NCBI GenBank assembly: GCA_030123625.1
Contig: CP126121.1
Coordinates: forward strand, 1,590,179 to 1,654,178
Origin: Nitrospira sp.
GTDB lineage: Bacteria; Nitrospirota; Nitrospiria; Nitrospirales; Nitrospiraceae
Reading direction: 5' to 3'
DNA: 64,000 nt
Part shown: piece after piece, positions 18,095-27,834 of the stretch
Numbering within the stretch: the first letter of the stretch is position 1
Layout: each line of letters begins with the position of its first letter
The notes under the pieces: generated by a model
What the model saw: only the letters and a program-made list of their open reading frames with translations
What the model was told of the DNA's origin: nothing
Databases searched by the model: none
Translations under genes and position numbers: made by a program

Positions 18095-19810
18095 TTAGCT
18101 TTGATCTTCCGACTGAGTCCGTTTCCGGCTCTGTTTAGCGGCCCGCCCCAGACTCTGGTCCAGCACACCTTGTGCCGAATGATAGTCATCCACCTGCTTG
18201 CGCTCCCAGTCCAATTGATGGTCGCGAAGGCTAAGGGCTATTTTGCGTTCCTCTCGATCGACTTTGATTATCTTCGCCGTGACGTCGTCCTGCAACTTAA
18301 ACTTTTCTTCCAGCTTCACGGAGGGCTCAAGACCGGATTCGCTGACATGGATTAAGCCTTCCACTCCACCCTCCAATTCGATGAAGATTCCAAAATCTGC
18401 GACTTTCGATACCTTGCCGGTTATCGAATCACCGACGTGATACCGCGCAGGGATCGTTTCGTCCCAGGGATCGCGAGCCAACTGTTTGTACCCCAATGAG
18501 AGCCGTTCTTTCTCTTTGTCGATGCGCAACACGACAGCTTCCACTTTTTGCCCTTTTTTGAACAGCTCAGAGGGATGCTTGATATGCTTCGTCCAGGACA
18601 TGTCCGAGATATGGATGAGTCCGTCGATCCCTTCTTCAAGCCCGACAAACGCACCAAAATCAGTCAGACTCTTCACCTTTCCTTCAATACGGGTCCCGAT
18701 CGGATATTTCCCCTCGATCATGTCCCAGGGGTTCGGCGCCGTCTGCTTCATGCCCAATGAGATCTTGCGGTTCGCGGGATCGACGTTGAGCACCGCTGCT
18801 TCTACTTGGTCCCCGACCGCTACGACCCGCGATGGATGTCGGACTTCATGCGTCCACGACATTTCCGAAACGTGTACCAATCCCTCAACTCCCGGCTCAA
18901 GTTCCACAAACGCTCCATAATCGGTCAGACTGACCACACGCCCACGGACCCTGGTCCCGATGGGATACTTGCCCGCGACATTCGTCCAGGGATCGGCACT
19001 CTTCTGCTTGAGTCCCAGAGAAATACGACCCGTTTCACGATCATATTTCAACACCGTAACTTCAACCTTGTCTCCCACTGTAAACAGTTCCGATGGGTGT
19101 CCAACTCGACCCCAGGACATGTCGGTAATGTGCAGCAATCCATCGATACCGCCGAGATCGATGAACGATCCGTAATCGGTGATGTTCTTGACGGTACCCT
19201 GAATGAGCTGACCCTCTTTGAGGTTGGCCAGTGTCGTTTGCCGTTTTTTATCCCGCGTTTCTTCCAACAGCACACGGCGTGACACAACCACATTGCCCCG
19301 CCTGTGGTTGATCTTGATGATCTTGAGAGGAAACGTCTTCCCAACAAGCCCATCCAAATCACGAACCGGATGAAGGTCAATCTGCGAGCCGGGCAAGAAC
19401 GCTTTGACGCCGATATCGACCATCATGCCGCCCTTGATGCGTGAGACAATCTTGCCTTCGATACTCTTCTCTTCTTTGTAGAGTTTTTCGAGTTCTTCCC
19501 AAATCTTCATTTTATCCGCTTTTTCCTTGGAAAGAACGAGGTTGCCGTCTGCGTCTTCGCATTCTTCGATATACACTTGGAGCCGATCACCGATCTTGAG
19601 GTTGTGAAGTTCCTCGGACGAGAACTGATCGCTCGGAATCATGCCCTCTGATTTGTAACCGATATCAACGATGACCTTGTCCTTCGTCAGAGCCACCACA
19701 CGACCTTCTGTAATCGTCCCCTCTTCCAGGTTACGAAAGGTTTCTTCGTACAATGCCGCCAATGCATTGCGGTCTAACTGAGCGTCACTGCTGTTGGATA
19801 CCGTACCCAT
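18095..19810 (-). CDS. rpsA: 30S ribosomal protein S1
   Basis: At 571 residues it has the full set of six S1/OB domains. Each shows a repeated signature, for example GMIPSDQFSSEE, MMVDIGVKAFLPGSQID, SFIDLGGIDGLLHITDMSWG, AFVELEPGVEGLVHVSEMSW, AFVGLEEGIDGLIHISDMSW and IFIELEGGVEGLIHVSE. S1 binds mRNA upstream regions and helps initiation. The C-terminus is basic (KQSRKRTQSEDQS). It is placed downstream of cmk and plsC, a common bacterial arrangement (cmk-rpsA-ihfB). Confidence 0.96.
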   Translation of the reverse strand: MGTVSNSSDAQLDRNALAALYEETFRNLEEGTITEGRVVALTKDKVIVDIGYKSEGMIPSDQFSSEELHNLKIGDRLQVYIEECEDADGNLVLSKEKADKMKIWEELEKLYKEEKSIEGKIVSRIKGGMMVDIGVKAFLPGSQIDLHPVRDLDGLVGKTFPLKIIKINHRRGNVVVSRRVLLEETRDKKRQTTLANLKEGQLIQGTVKNITDYGSFIDLGGIDGLLHITDMSWGRVGHPSELFTVGDKVEVTVLKYDRETGRISLGLKQKSADPWTNVAGKYPIGTRVRGRVVSLTDYGAFVELEPGVEGLVHVSEMSWTHEVRHPSRVVAVGDQVEAAVLNVDPANRKISLGMKQTAPNPWDMIEGKYPIGTRIEGKVKSLTDFGAFVGLEEGIDGLIHISDMSWTKHIKHPSELFKKGQKVEAVVLRIDKEKERLSLGYKQLARDPWDETIPARYHVGDSITGKVSKVADFGIFIELEGGVEGLIHVSESGLEPSVKLEEKFKLQDDVTAKIIKVDREERKIALSLRDHQLDWERKQVDDYHSAQGVLDQSLGRAAKQSRKRTQSEDQS

Positions 19811-19865
19811 ATGAACATCCTACTCTTCCGACTTTCGTCGGGTGCTGATGGTGAAATCGTCGGGC

Positions 19866-20558
19866 TCACTCAGCATTGTGAGCATCGACGGTTGGCCTGT
19901 TCGGTGTTTCGGCGGCCAGATCAACCCTCCCATTCGGAACAGGGACTTGACCTAAGGCTGCAATGTGCTCGATCACCGTACGGCTGACCTGTTGATAGAA
20001 CTGTTTCGTTTCTGCCTTCTCTTTTTGTTCCCCCGTTTCGAACTGAATAGGAGCCCCGAAGCGTACCGTGACCTGACGCAACCGAGGCCAACGAGCTCCC
20101 GGAGGAAGTACGTCGAAGGTTCCCTTCAGATAGGCTGGGACGACCGGACATCCCGTCTGCGACACAATCACTCCAATACCCGCCTTTGGAGGCCGAAGGT
20201 GACCATCATGGCTGCGTCCGCCTTCGGGAAATATGACCACCACATGACCAGCTCGAATCAGATTGATCGCCTTCCCAAACGCCTCTCGGTCGAGGCGCCC
20301 CAGCCTGACCGGTATCCAACCCAATGCCTGTAAAATTCCGTTCAATACTGGGATCGGAAATAAGTCATTCCGTCCCAAGTACCAGGCCCTTCTGCGCATC
20401 CCGCAGCCGAGTAGCGGAATGTCGAGGTAGCTGGCATGGTTTGCGGCAATGAGCAGGCCCCCGCTCCGGGGAATCTTCCCTTGAACACGATATCGAAAGC
20501 AAATCCAGGCGACGACTCGTGCCAGGGCCCACAAGAATCCGTAGAGAATCCCGCTCAC
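19866..20558 (-). CDS. plsC: 1-acyl-sn-glycerol-3-phosphate acyltransferase
   Basis: It makes phosphatidic acid from lysophosphatidic acid in the inner membrane. The 230-residue protein shows the acyltransferase motif NHASYLDIP (HX4D form, catalytic His/Asp), FPEGGRS (substrate binding), and VVPAYLKGT. An N-terminal hydrophobic segment (YGFLWALARVVAWICF) anchors it. Its ATG overlaps the cmk stop. The cmk-plsC-rpsA order is shared with many bacteria. Confidence 0.92.
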   Translation of the reverse strand: MSGILYGFLWALARVVAWICFRYRVQGKIPRSGGLLIAANHASYLDIPLLGCGMRRRAWYLGRNDLFPIPVLNGILQALGWIPVRLGRLDREAFGKAINLIRAGHVVVIFPEGGRSHDGHLRPPKAGIGVIVSQTGCPVVPAYLKGTFDVLPPGARWPRLRQVTVRFGAPIQFETGEQKEKAETKQFYQQVSRTVIEHIAALGQVPVPNGRVDLAAETPNRPTVDAHNAE

Positions 20559-21214
20559 AACCCGGTCGACACAGCCGCAATCATCTGCTCCACCACTTGG
20601 TCAGGGCTGAGAGCAGAAGTATCGATGAGTCGTGCGTCACCCGCCGGAACCAATGGATCAACGGGACGGGTCCGATCCCGCCGATCTCGATCCGATAAAT
20701 CCCGAGACGTCGTTTCCACCGTCCCATCACGACCCGCGGCGACCAACTCACGGTGGCGTCGTGCAACTCGTACGTCTGCGTCCGCCTCCAAAAAGAATTT
20801 GAACGGTGCTGCGGGAAAGACCTTGGTGCCCATGTCTCGTCCCTCGGCCACGACCGAGCCTCTCTGGCCGATTTGACGTTGGATCGGCAGCAGCCATTCG
20901 CGGACTGCCGGGATAGCGGACACGACGGAGGCCGCTGCAGTCACTTCTGGCGTACGAAGTTCTCCGCTGACATCGATGCCATCGACCAGGACCTGCATCG
21001 CACCATGGCGAAACTGCATGTGAATCGAGGTAATCGGCAATAATGTCATCACTTGCTCATGATCCGTCGGACGTATTCTTGATTGCAAGGTTTTCCATGC
21101 GATGGCTCGGTACAGTGCCCCTGTATCAAGGTAAAGATAACCAAGACGAGCGGCCAATAGTTTTGCCACTGTACTCTTGCCGACCCCGGCTGGTCCATCA
21201 ATCGCAATAATCAC
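20555..21214 (-). CDS. cmk: Cytidylate kinase
   Basis: It phosphorylates CMP and dCMP. The 219 residues show MIIAIDGPAGVGKSTVAKLL (P-loop), LYLDTGALYRAIAW (CMP binding), GRDMGTKVFP, FFLEADADVRVARR and RDLSDRDRRDRTRPVDPL, all diagnostic of Cmk. It is 42 nt after aroA and overlaps plsC by four bases. Confidence 0.96.
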   Translation of the reverse strand: MIIAIDGPAGVGKSTVAKLLAARLGYLYLDTGALYRAIAWKTLQSRIRPTDHEQVMTLLPITSIHMQFRHGAMQVLVDGIDVSGELRTPEVTAAASVVSAIPAVREWLLPIQRQIGQRGSVVAEGRDMGTKVFPAAPFKFFLEADADVRVARRHRELVAAGRDGTVETTSRDLSDRDRRDRTRPVDPLVPAGDARLIDTSALSPDQVVEQMIAAVSTGL

Positions 21215-21256
21215 TCGATCCCCTCAGTTCGAACCGTCTCACCAGACACATCGCTC

Positions 21257-22570
21257 TCATGCCAACAGATCGACGAGTGTCTTCTCAAAGTTTGGAAACG
21301 ATGTATCCACGCAGCTCGCGTCAGTAATCGTCATACTTTGTTCCGCCGTAAGCCCCCCGATGGCAAGAGACATGGCCACACGATGATCTCCATGGCTTTC
21401 GGCCTTGCCTGCAGCTTTCAGTCGGCCGTTCTCTCCCCCTCGGCCTAATCCGCGGATGATCATCCCGTCAGGCCGTTCCTCGATGAGAGCGCCCATCGAC
21501 GTCAACTCGCGACTCATGGTGGCAATACGATCACTCTCTTTGACCCGAAGTTCATCTGCTCCGGAAATCACGGTGTCACCGTCTGCCACAGCCGCAGCCA
21601 CGCACAACACGGGAAATTCGTCGATCGTTTTTGGAATGAGGTCATGACCTATCGTCACACCCTTCAGTGCAGCTGACTTCACACGAAGATCTCCCACCGG
21701 TTCGCCGGCCGCTTCCCGCAGACCCAGAACCTGAATGTCGGCTCCCATTTTTCTCATGACTTCAATGAGACCCGTTCTGGTCGGGTTCATGCCGACATTG
21801 TAAATGGTGATATCGGATCCTTGTACAATCGTCGCCGCAACGACGAAAAACGCGGCGGCCGAGAAATCACCGGGAATAGTCAGGTGAATGCCCGGCCAGC
21901 CAACCGAAGGTCGCCCTTGTAAAACCAGGGCCCCGTCTTCTTTCGTGAGAGGGATTCCAAAGAACTGAAACAACCGCTCGGTATGGTCTCGTGACAGACT
22001 CGGCTCCTTATAACGCGTCACCCCTTGAGCAAAGAGGCCGGCAAGCAGCAGCGCCGACTTAATCTGCGCGCTGGCGACGGGCGACGTATACTCGATACCA
22101 TGCAGAGCAGCCCCTGTAATCGCCAAAGGAGCCAATTCTCCACCCCTGCGGCCTCCGATGACCGCTCCCATTTCGCGCAGCGGCTTGACGACCCGTCCCA
22201 TCGGGCGGCGTCTGATGGATGCGTCGCCCGTGAGAACCGAAAAAAAATCTTGCCCGGCCAAGAGGCCTATAAGAAGACGGATGCCGGTTCCGGAATTACC
22301 GCAATCGATCGGAGCGCTTGGTTCGGATAATCCCCAAAACCCTTTCCCGCAGACAGTTAATTCAGTGAGAGTCTGGGTAATGGGAATTCCCAGCCCCTGA
22401 AAGGCCCTCATCGTATTCAGGCAATCCTCTCCTTGGCAGTAGCCCGCTATCGTGCTCGTTCCTTCTGCCAGTGCGGTGAGGATGAGAGCCCGATGGGTGA
22501 GGGACTTGTCACCTGGAACTGTGGTCGTTCCCCTGAGTGGCCGTCCCGGAGTAATTGTCAATGACGTCAT
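21257..22570 (-). CDS. aroA: EPSP synthase (3-phosphoshikimate 1-carboxyvinyltransferase)
   Basis: It joins shikimate-3-phosphate and phosphoenolpyruvate, the sixth shikimate step. The 437-residue two-domain enzyme has GDKSLTHRALILTALAEGTS (catalytic Lys, residues 20-39) and DCGNSGTGIRLLIGLLAG, where the LLAG stretch near residue 100 lacks the P101-type residue of class I enzymes. Later come RRRPMGRVVKPL, DFSAAAFFVVAA, RVKESDRIATM and HGDHRVAMSLAI. It is translationally coupled to tyrA by a four-base overlap. Confidence 0.96.
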   Translation of the reverse strand: MTSLTITPGRPLRGTTTVPGDKSLTHRALILTALAEGTSTIAGYCQGEDCLNTMRAFQGLGIPITQTLTELTVCGKGFWGLSEPSAPIDCGNSGTGIRLLIGLLAGQDFFSVLTGDASIRRRPMGRVVKPLREMGAVIGGRRGGELAPLAITGAALHGIEYTSPVASAQIKSALLLAGLFAQGVTRYKEPSLSRDHTERLFQFFGIPLTKEDGALVLQGRPSVGWPGIHLTIPGDFSAAAFFVVAATIVQGSDITIYNVGMNPTRTGLIEVMRKMGADIQVLGLREAAGEPVGDLRVKSAALKGVTIGHDLIPKTIDEFPVLCVAAAVADGDTVISGADELRVKESDRIATMSRELTSMGALIEERPDGMIIRGLGRGGENGRLKAAGKAESHGDHRVAMSLAIGGLTAEQSMTITDASCVDTSFPNFEKTLVDLLA

Positions 22571-23460
22571 GAGTCGCTCGGAGAGGAATTATTCAGTTTT
22601 TCACGCTCGCCCTTTGCCCGCTCGAGCAACTTTTCGATTCCGGCTGCATCTCCAGCCTTGATCAGTTGCTTCAATTCTTCCAGAGCCCCTGCATATCTAT
22701 CGATATAGGACACCACATTATCCCGATTCCACAAGAAAATGTCTCGCCACATTTCCGGAGAGCTCGCGGCGATCCTGGTCGTATCCCGTAATCCCCCTCC
22801 GGAGTGTCCGGTCAGATCCAAGGAGGGCACCTGCTGATCGCGAAGATCAGCCAAGGCATTCATAAGCACAAACGCGACCACATGGGGCAGATGACTGACT
22901 GCTCCCAGGATTTGGTCGTGGATGTGCGGATCCATCGTTAAGACAATCGAACCGGCCTCTTCCCACAGTTGCTTAACCCGATCAAATGCCGTAGGATCTG
23001 TTCGTTTCGTCGGCGTCAGAATACAGCGTGCACCCTTGAACAATTGATCAGACCCGGCCGCGACTCCCGTCTTTTCTTTCCCCGCGATGGGATGAGCCCC
23101 CACAAAGTGCACGCCTGCCGGCATCGTCGCTTCCGACCGTTCGACCAAGGGTCCTTTCACACTGCCTACATCACTGACAATCGCGCCGGGAACCAGACAA
23201 TGGGCCCATTCGTGGAGGTGCCGCTCATAGGTATCGACAGGCGTCGCAAGGACCACCAAATCCGCCCCTCGCACACCCTCTTGAGGATCGGCCACGTATC
23301 GATCGATCGCACCCAAAGCAACCGCCGTCTTGAGGTTCTCGACACGACGGCCGACGCCGACCACCTGATCAGCCAAGGCCTTTCGCCGAAGAATCATGCC
23401 GAGAGATCCGCCGATCAGCCCCACCCCAATAATCGCCGCTTGCCTGAAATGAACCGCCAT
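22567..23460 (-). CDS. tyrA: Prephenate (arogenate) dehydrogenase
   Basis: It oxidises and decarboxylates prephenate on the way to tyrosine. The ATG at 23460 is chosen for GTAGAGG just upstream; the frame is open to 23496. The 297 residues show the NAD motif IGVGLIGGSLGMILRRK (Gly-rich), VVLATPVDTYE, DVGSVKGPLVE, and FVGAHPIAGKEKTGV with the catalytic His. HLPHVVAFVLMN and GGGLRDTTRIAASSP follow, with a C-terminal helical dimerisation part. It sits between aroF and aroA. Confidence 0.94.
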   Translation of the reverse strand: MAVHFRQAAIIGVGLIGGSLGMILRRKALADQVVGVGRRVENLKTAVALGAIDRYVADPQEGVRGADLVVLATPVDTYERHLHEWAHCLVPGAIVSDVGSVKGPLVERSEATMPAGVHFVGAHPIAGKEKTGVAAGSDQLFKGARCILTPTKRTDPTAFDRVKQLWEEAGSIVLTMDPHIHDQILGAVSHLPHVVAFVLMNALADLRDQQVPSLDLTGHSGGGLRDTTRIAASSPEMWRDIFLWNRDNVVSYIDRYAGALEELKQLIKAGDAAGIEKLLERAKGEREKLNNSSPSDS

Positions 23461-23467
23461 CGTGCCT

Positions 23468-24481
23468 CTACAGTTCTCGCCCAACGGCCTTCGCAATATT
23501 CCTAAGGTCGCTCATCAACGCTTTGAACTTCGAGGGCTTAATGGACTCTTCGCCGTCACACAGCGCACATTCGGGGTTCGAATGGACTTCGATGAGCAGA
23601 CCGTCGGCGCCGGCTGCGACTGCGGCTTTCGACATCGGGGCAACAAGATCCCACTTCCCCGTAGCATGGCTGGGGTCGACAATGACCGGCAGATGCGAAA
23701 GCTCTTTCAACGTGGGAATGGCCGCAAGATCCAGCGTATTGCGATATTGCGTTTCGAACGTTCGAATGCCCCGTTCGCACAGCATCACGTTCTGGTTCCC
23801 GCGTGACATGATGTACTCGGCGGATAGGAGAAACTCTTTGATGGTCGCCGACAAGCCTCGCTTTAAGAGCACCGGTTTATCATAGGCGCCGACCTCTTTG
23901 AGGAGCTCGAAGTTCTGCATGTTCCGAGCACCGATCTGAATGATGTCCGCCTTCTCGAGAAAGAGTTCGATATCCCTGGTGTCCAAGATCTCACTGACGA
24001 CGGGTAACCCCGTTTGCTTTTTTGCTTCGACTAAGTAGTCCAGCCCTTCACGACCCAACCCTTGAAAGGAATACGGCGACGTTCTCGGCTTATAGGCCCC
24101 ACCACGAAGAATCGAAGCTCCAGAAGCCTTCACCTCGTGTGCGATCCCCACGGTGAGCTCAAGCCGTTCGACAGCGCAGGGTCCTGCCATGATAGCCAAC
24201 TTTTTGGCACCGATTTTTGCGCCACCGACGTCAATGATGGTGGCTTCCTTCTTAAACTCACGACTGACCAGTTTCCAAGGTGCAAGGATCGGCAGGACAC
24301 TTTCCACACCAGGTAGCGCCGTCAAAGGCTGATTGTGCAAGATTCGGTCGTCTCCGATGACACCGATAATTGTGCGCTCCTGACCGGTGGATATCTGGGA
24401 TTTCAAGCCAAGATCCCTCAACCGATCGATAATATGGTCCACTTCACTTTCCGACGCTTCCGGCTTCAACACGATGATCAT
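23468..24481 (-). CDS. aroF: DAHP synthase, type I-beta with N-terminal regulatory domain
   Basis: The first shikimate enzyme: phosphoenolpyruvate plus erythrose-4-phosphate. Of 337 residues, 1-70 form a ferredoxin-like regulatory domain (MIIVLKPEASESEVDHII and GQERTIIGVIGD) as in the Thermotoga-type enzyme. The TIM barrel follows, with MAGPCAVE, LRGGAYKPRTSPYSFQGLG, IGARNMQNFELL, KRGLSATIKE and VIVDPSHATGKWD. The N-terminal domain points to feedback control by tyrosine or phenylalanine, which is known for the subfamily. Start overlaps the hisC stop. Confidence 0.95.
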   Translation of the reverse strand: MIIVLKPEASESEVDHIIDRLRDLGLKSQISTGQERTIIGVIGDDRILHNQPLTALPGVESVLPILAPWKLVSREFKKEATIIDVGGAKIGAKKLAIMAGPCAVERLELTVGIAHEVKASGASILRGGAYKPRTSPYSFQGLGREGLDYLVEAKKQTGLPVVSEILDTRDIELFLEKADIIQIGARNMQNFELLKEVGAYDKPVLLKRGLSATIKEFLLSAEYIMSRGNQNVMLCERGIRTFETQYRNTLDLAAIPTLKELSHLPVIVDPSHATGKWDLVAPMSKAAVAAGADGLLIEVHSNPECALCDGEESIKPSKFKALMSDLRNIAKAVGREL

Positions 24482-25584
24482 AATTCCCTCGCTATTTCTT
24501 TCCTTTCTCCATGCAAAACTTTCTCGAGTGCTTGGAGGAAGGCCGCATTTTCGTCGGGCCGACCGATGGTGACACGGAGCATGGTGCCGCCGATATGCCG
24601 TACAATAATCCCCTCTCGCAGCAATGCTTCGAACACCAGTCGCCCGTCCCGTTTCGCATCAAAATAGAGAAAATTCGTCTCGGTCGGGATGGAAGGCACG
24701 CTCAGCGCGCGCAGCCCCTGCTCCATCTGCTCCATCCCAGCTACGTTGACCGCCCGACTCTTGGCCACATGCTCGTCATCTCCCAATGCCGCCAACGCTG
24801 CTTTTTGCGCAAGACTGTTGGCATTGAACGGAGGCCGAACTCTATTTAAGTAGTCGATGATCTCCACCGTGCTGATGCCGTACCCGATTCGCAATCCGGC
24901 TAGGCCATAAATCTTGGAGAACGTCCGCAAGACGATCGCGTTCCGGCCCTGTTTCACGTAGGCCATGGCATCGGGAAATCGAGGACTTCGGACATACTCA
25001 AAATACGCTTCGTCAAATACGATGATGACATCTTCAGGCACCGTGGCCATAAGTCGATCGACCGCTTCTGCCGATACGATGGTTCCTGTCGGATTATTTG
25101 GATTGCAGAGAAAGAGTAATCGTGTTCGAGGTGTTACGGCACGTACCATTGACTCAAGGTCGTGTGTCCAGTTGATGAGCGGTACGACCACCGGCTTGCC
25201 GTGGACAGCGGTGACCTCCATTTTATAGATCACGAACGTATGGTCGGCCATGATGGCCTCATCACCAGGAGTCAAGAACGCCTTGGCCAACAATCCAAGG
25301 ATCTCATCTGATCCATTTCCCAGAATGACTTGTCCCTCCGCCACTTTCCAACGATCAGCAATCGCCTGCCTGAGCTGATACGCACCTCCGTCGGGGTATC
25401 GATGCAGCATATCTTGTGCGCCGCTCAGCGCTGCCAACGCTTTCGGTGAAGGTCCAAGCGGATTCTCGTTGGAAGCAAGCTTTATGACCCGGGTGAGGCC
25501 AAGCTCTCGTTGGAGCTCATCAATCGGTTTACCAGGAACGTAAGGACTGAGTGATAGGATATCTGGGTGAACCTGTAGCGCCAT
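24478..25584 (-). CDS. hisC: Histidinol-phosphate / aromatic aminotransferase (HisC family)
   Basis: A 368-residue PLP fold-type I aminotransferase. Seen: LASNENPLGPSPKAL, GNGSDEILGLLAKAFL, CNPNNPTGTIVS (PLP and substrate binding), VFDEAYFEY, and the PLP lysine in TFSKIYGLAGLRIGYG. By family it converts imidazole-acetol phosphate to histidinol phosphate. Placed between pheA and aroF with one overlap, it probably also serves as the aromatic aminotransferase for phenylalanine and tyrosine, as seen for HisC in other bacteria. The dual role is an inference from position. Confidence 0.92.
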   Translation of the reverse strand: MALQVHPDILSLSPYVPGKPIDELQRELGLTRVIKLASNENPLGPSPKALAALSGAQDMLHRYPDGGAYQLRQAIADRWKVAEGQVILGNGSDEILGLLAKAFLTPGDEAIMADHTFVIYKMEVTAVHGKPVVVPLINWTHDLESMVRAVTPRTRLLFLCNPNNPTGTIVSAEAVDRLMATVPEDVIIVFDEAYFEYVRSPRFPDAMAYVKQGRNAIVLRTFSKIYGLAGLRIGYGISTVEIIDYLNRVRPPFNANSLAQKAALAALGDDEHVAKSRAVNVAGMEQMEQGLRALSVPSIPTETNFLYFDAKRDGRLVFEALLREGIIVRHIGGTMLRVTIGRPDENAAFLQALEKVLHGERKEIAREL

Positions 25585-25586
25585 GG

Positions 25587-26663
25587 TCAGCTATGAATTG
25601 GGTAGGAGCCCAAAATCTTCATGAAGAGGCAACGCCCTTTTACTTCTTCCACCGCCCTATTGACCCGCTCCTCATTGATATGGCCCTCGACATCCACAAA
25701 AAAGATATATTCCCAAGCCTTTCGTTGGGAAGGGCGAGATTCGATCTTGGTCATATTGATCCCGTGAGAGGCAAAGGGGCGGAGAAGATCATAAAGCGCA
25801 CCGACTTTATCCTTGACCGACAACATTAACGACGTTTTATCTTTCCCTGTTCGCTCTGACGGCTTCTGTGACAGAATCAAGAAACGGGTAAAATTGTTGA
25901 GATTATCTTCGATGCGGGCTTTGATCACCTTCAACCCGTACAGTTGGCCGGCCAATTCCGATGCAATGGCCGCCGAGGCTGGTTCATCGGTGCACAGCTC
26001 GGCGGCCCGAGCAGTGCTGGCTACCTCAACTGGTGGGACATGCGGGAGATTGGTCTCTAACCAGTTCCGGCATTGCGCAAGGGCATGAGGATGGGAGTAG
26101 ATCTTCTTCACGTCCTCTATAAGGCCTGTTTTCGACAGTAGATGATGCGAGACCTCTTGAAGAACCTCTCCGTAGATCAGTAAGTTGGAATCGATAAACA
26201 TGTCGAGAGTGTAATTGACGACACCCTCCGTGGTGTTTTCAATCGGTACCACCCCGAAATTGGCCCGGCTTCGCTCAACTTCGCTGAATACCTCTTTGAT
26301 ACTGTGAACCGGCACATACTGGACGGATGAACCGAATTTCTGCATGCAGGCCATGTGGGTAAAGGTTGCCCGCGGCCCCAGATACGCTACCTTCTGGGGA
26401 GCCTCGAGGGACAAGGAGGCCGACATGATTTCTCGATAGACCGATCGAACGGCCTCGTGGGGGAAAGGGCCCGTGTTGAGTTTCGTGAGCCGTTCGATGA
26501 TCTCAGCCTCTCGCCCCGCGGTATGGAGGTTGGCATCAGCATTCTTTTCTTTTTTGAGTTTTCCGATTTCGATAACGCTTTTGGAGCGTTCATTAAGCAG
26601 TCGGATAATTTGGTCATCGATCCTATCGATTTCCTTACGATATTCCGGCATATCTTTGGGCAT
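25587..26663 (-). CDS. pheA: Chorismate mutase / prephenate dehydratase
   Basis: A bifunctional enzyme for phenylalanine synthesis, 358 residues from ATG 26663 (the frame is open to 26708 without a better start). Residues 1-85 are an AroQ chorismate mutase (YRKEIDRIDDQIIRLLNERS). About 95-270 is prephenate dehydratase, with VAYLGPRATFTHMA, GVVPIENTTEGVVNYTLDM, and the catalytic region NFTRFLILS. The last 75 residues are an ACT domain (GALYDLLRPFASHGINMTKI and ESRPSQRKAWEYIFFVD) that senses phenylalanine in relatives. First gene of the long aromatic operon. Confidence 0.95.
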   Translation of the reverse strand: MPKDMPEYRKEIDRIDDQIIRLLNERSKSVIEIGKLKKEKNADANLHTAGREAEIIERLTKLNTGPFPHEAVRSVYREIMSASLSLEAPQKVAYLGPRATFTHMACMQKFGSSVQYVPVHSIKEVFSEVERSRANFGVVPIENTTEGVVNYTLDMFIDSNLLIYGEVLQEVSHHLLSKTGLIEDVKKIYSHPHALAQCRNWLETNLPHVPPVEVASTARAAELCTDEPASAAIASELAGQLYGLKVIKARIEDNLNNFTRFLILSQKPSERTGKDKTSLMLSVKDKVGALYDLLRPFASHGINMTKIESRPSQRKAWEYIFFVDVEGHINEERVNRAVEEVKGRCLFMKILGSYPIHS

Positions 26664-26816
26664 ACTGAGTCTTGCCTCGGGCAACTGATTGCGGGAGGGC
26701 GTCCTCATCCCAGTAGGGGATCATAAAGACAAGTGATGGATTTTACAGGAACGATTGAATCTATTGCAAGGATAGCGCTTGGGCAGCAGGAGTTTTGAAG
26801 GGTGGAACATACGGCC

Positions 26817-27821
26817 TTACATCAGTAAAGGAGAAGGCCGTTTAAAGTGCTCGTACGCCAACCGAGTCACTTGCCGACCACGACCGGTACGATCCAAGAA
26901 ACCGGCTTGGATCAGGTAGGGCTCATATACATCCTCGATTGTGCCCTTGTCTTCCTGGACCGCGGCGGCCAAGGACTCCACCCCGACGGGCCCACCATTG
27001 AACTTCTCGATAATGGTGATGAGAATTTTCCGATCCATATCGTCGAAACCTGCCTCATCGATCCCCACCCAGGCTAATCCCGCTTTGGCCACCTGTTCGG
27101 TGATATGCCCATCAGCCTTGATTTGTGCATAGTCCCTGATCCTTCTAATCAGCCGGTTTACTATCCGCGGTGTTCCACGCGCTCGGCGTGAGATTTCCTC
27201 CGCCCCCGTCCGATCGATCCCAATACCTAAGACCCCGGCCGAGCGAGTCACAATCGCCTCCAATTCGGACGGCCCATAGAACTCCAGCCGATAGACTAAG
27301 CCGAATCGGTCCCGCAAGGGGGATGTCAGAGAACCGGCCCTCGTCGTCGCTCCCACAAGCGTGAAAGGAGGCAAATCAAGCTTGACGGTTTTCGTGGCAG
27401 GTCCCTGTCCAATCACGAGATCCAGCTGGAAGTCCTCCATCGCCGGATAGAGCGCTTCTTCAACAGACGCGGGCAGGCGATGAATCTCATCAATAAAGAG
27501 TACGTCATGTTCCTGAAGATTGGTCAAAATCGCCGCCAGATCGCCGGCATGTGTTAAAACCAGCCCCGAGGTCGACCGTAATGCCGCACCCATCTCCCTC
27601 GCGATAATGTGAGCGATGGTCGTCTTTCCGAGACCAGGCGGTCCATAGAAGATGGCATGGTCGAGTGCCTCTTTCCGCTGCTTGGCCGCTTCGATACAAA
27701 TTCGAAGCGATTCCTTCATTTTGTCTTGGCCGACGTACTCATCGAGCGTCTGCGGTCGAAGAACATTCTCTTGACTACGCTCTTCGTCCGTGGCGCGATT
27801 GGTTATGAACCGTTCCATCAT
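26817..27821 (-). CDS. ruvB: Holliday junction branch migration helicase RuvB
   Basis: A hexameric AAA+ motor that drives branch migration with RuvA. The 334 residues show [16 protein letters not shown], Walker [10 protein letters not shown], Walker B FIDEIHR, sensor and arginine-finger regions ([20 protein letters not shown]), and a winged-helix C-terminal domain. Last gene of a minus-strand group yebC-ruvA-hypothetical-ruvB; a small exported protein gene lies between ruvA and ruvB. Confidence 0.97.
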   Translation of the reverse strand: MMERFITNRATDEERSQENVLRPQTLDEYVGQDKMKESLRICIEAAKQRKEALDHAIFYGPPGLGKTTIAHIIAREMGAALRSTSGLVLTHAGDLAAILTNLQEHDVLFIDEIHRLPASVEEALYPAMEDFQLDLVIGQGPATKTVKLDLPPFTLVGATTRAGSLTSPLRDRFGLVYRLEFYGPSELEAIVTRSAGVLGIGIDRTGAEEISRRARGTPRIVNRLIRRIRDYAQIKADGHITEQVAKAGLAWVGIDEAGFDDMDRKILITIIEKFNGGPVGVESLAAAVQEDKGTIEDVYEPYLIQAGFLDRTGRGRQVTRLAYEHFKRPSPLLM

Positions 27822-27834
27822 AGTGCGATGCCGT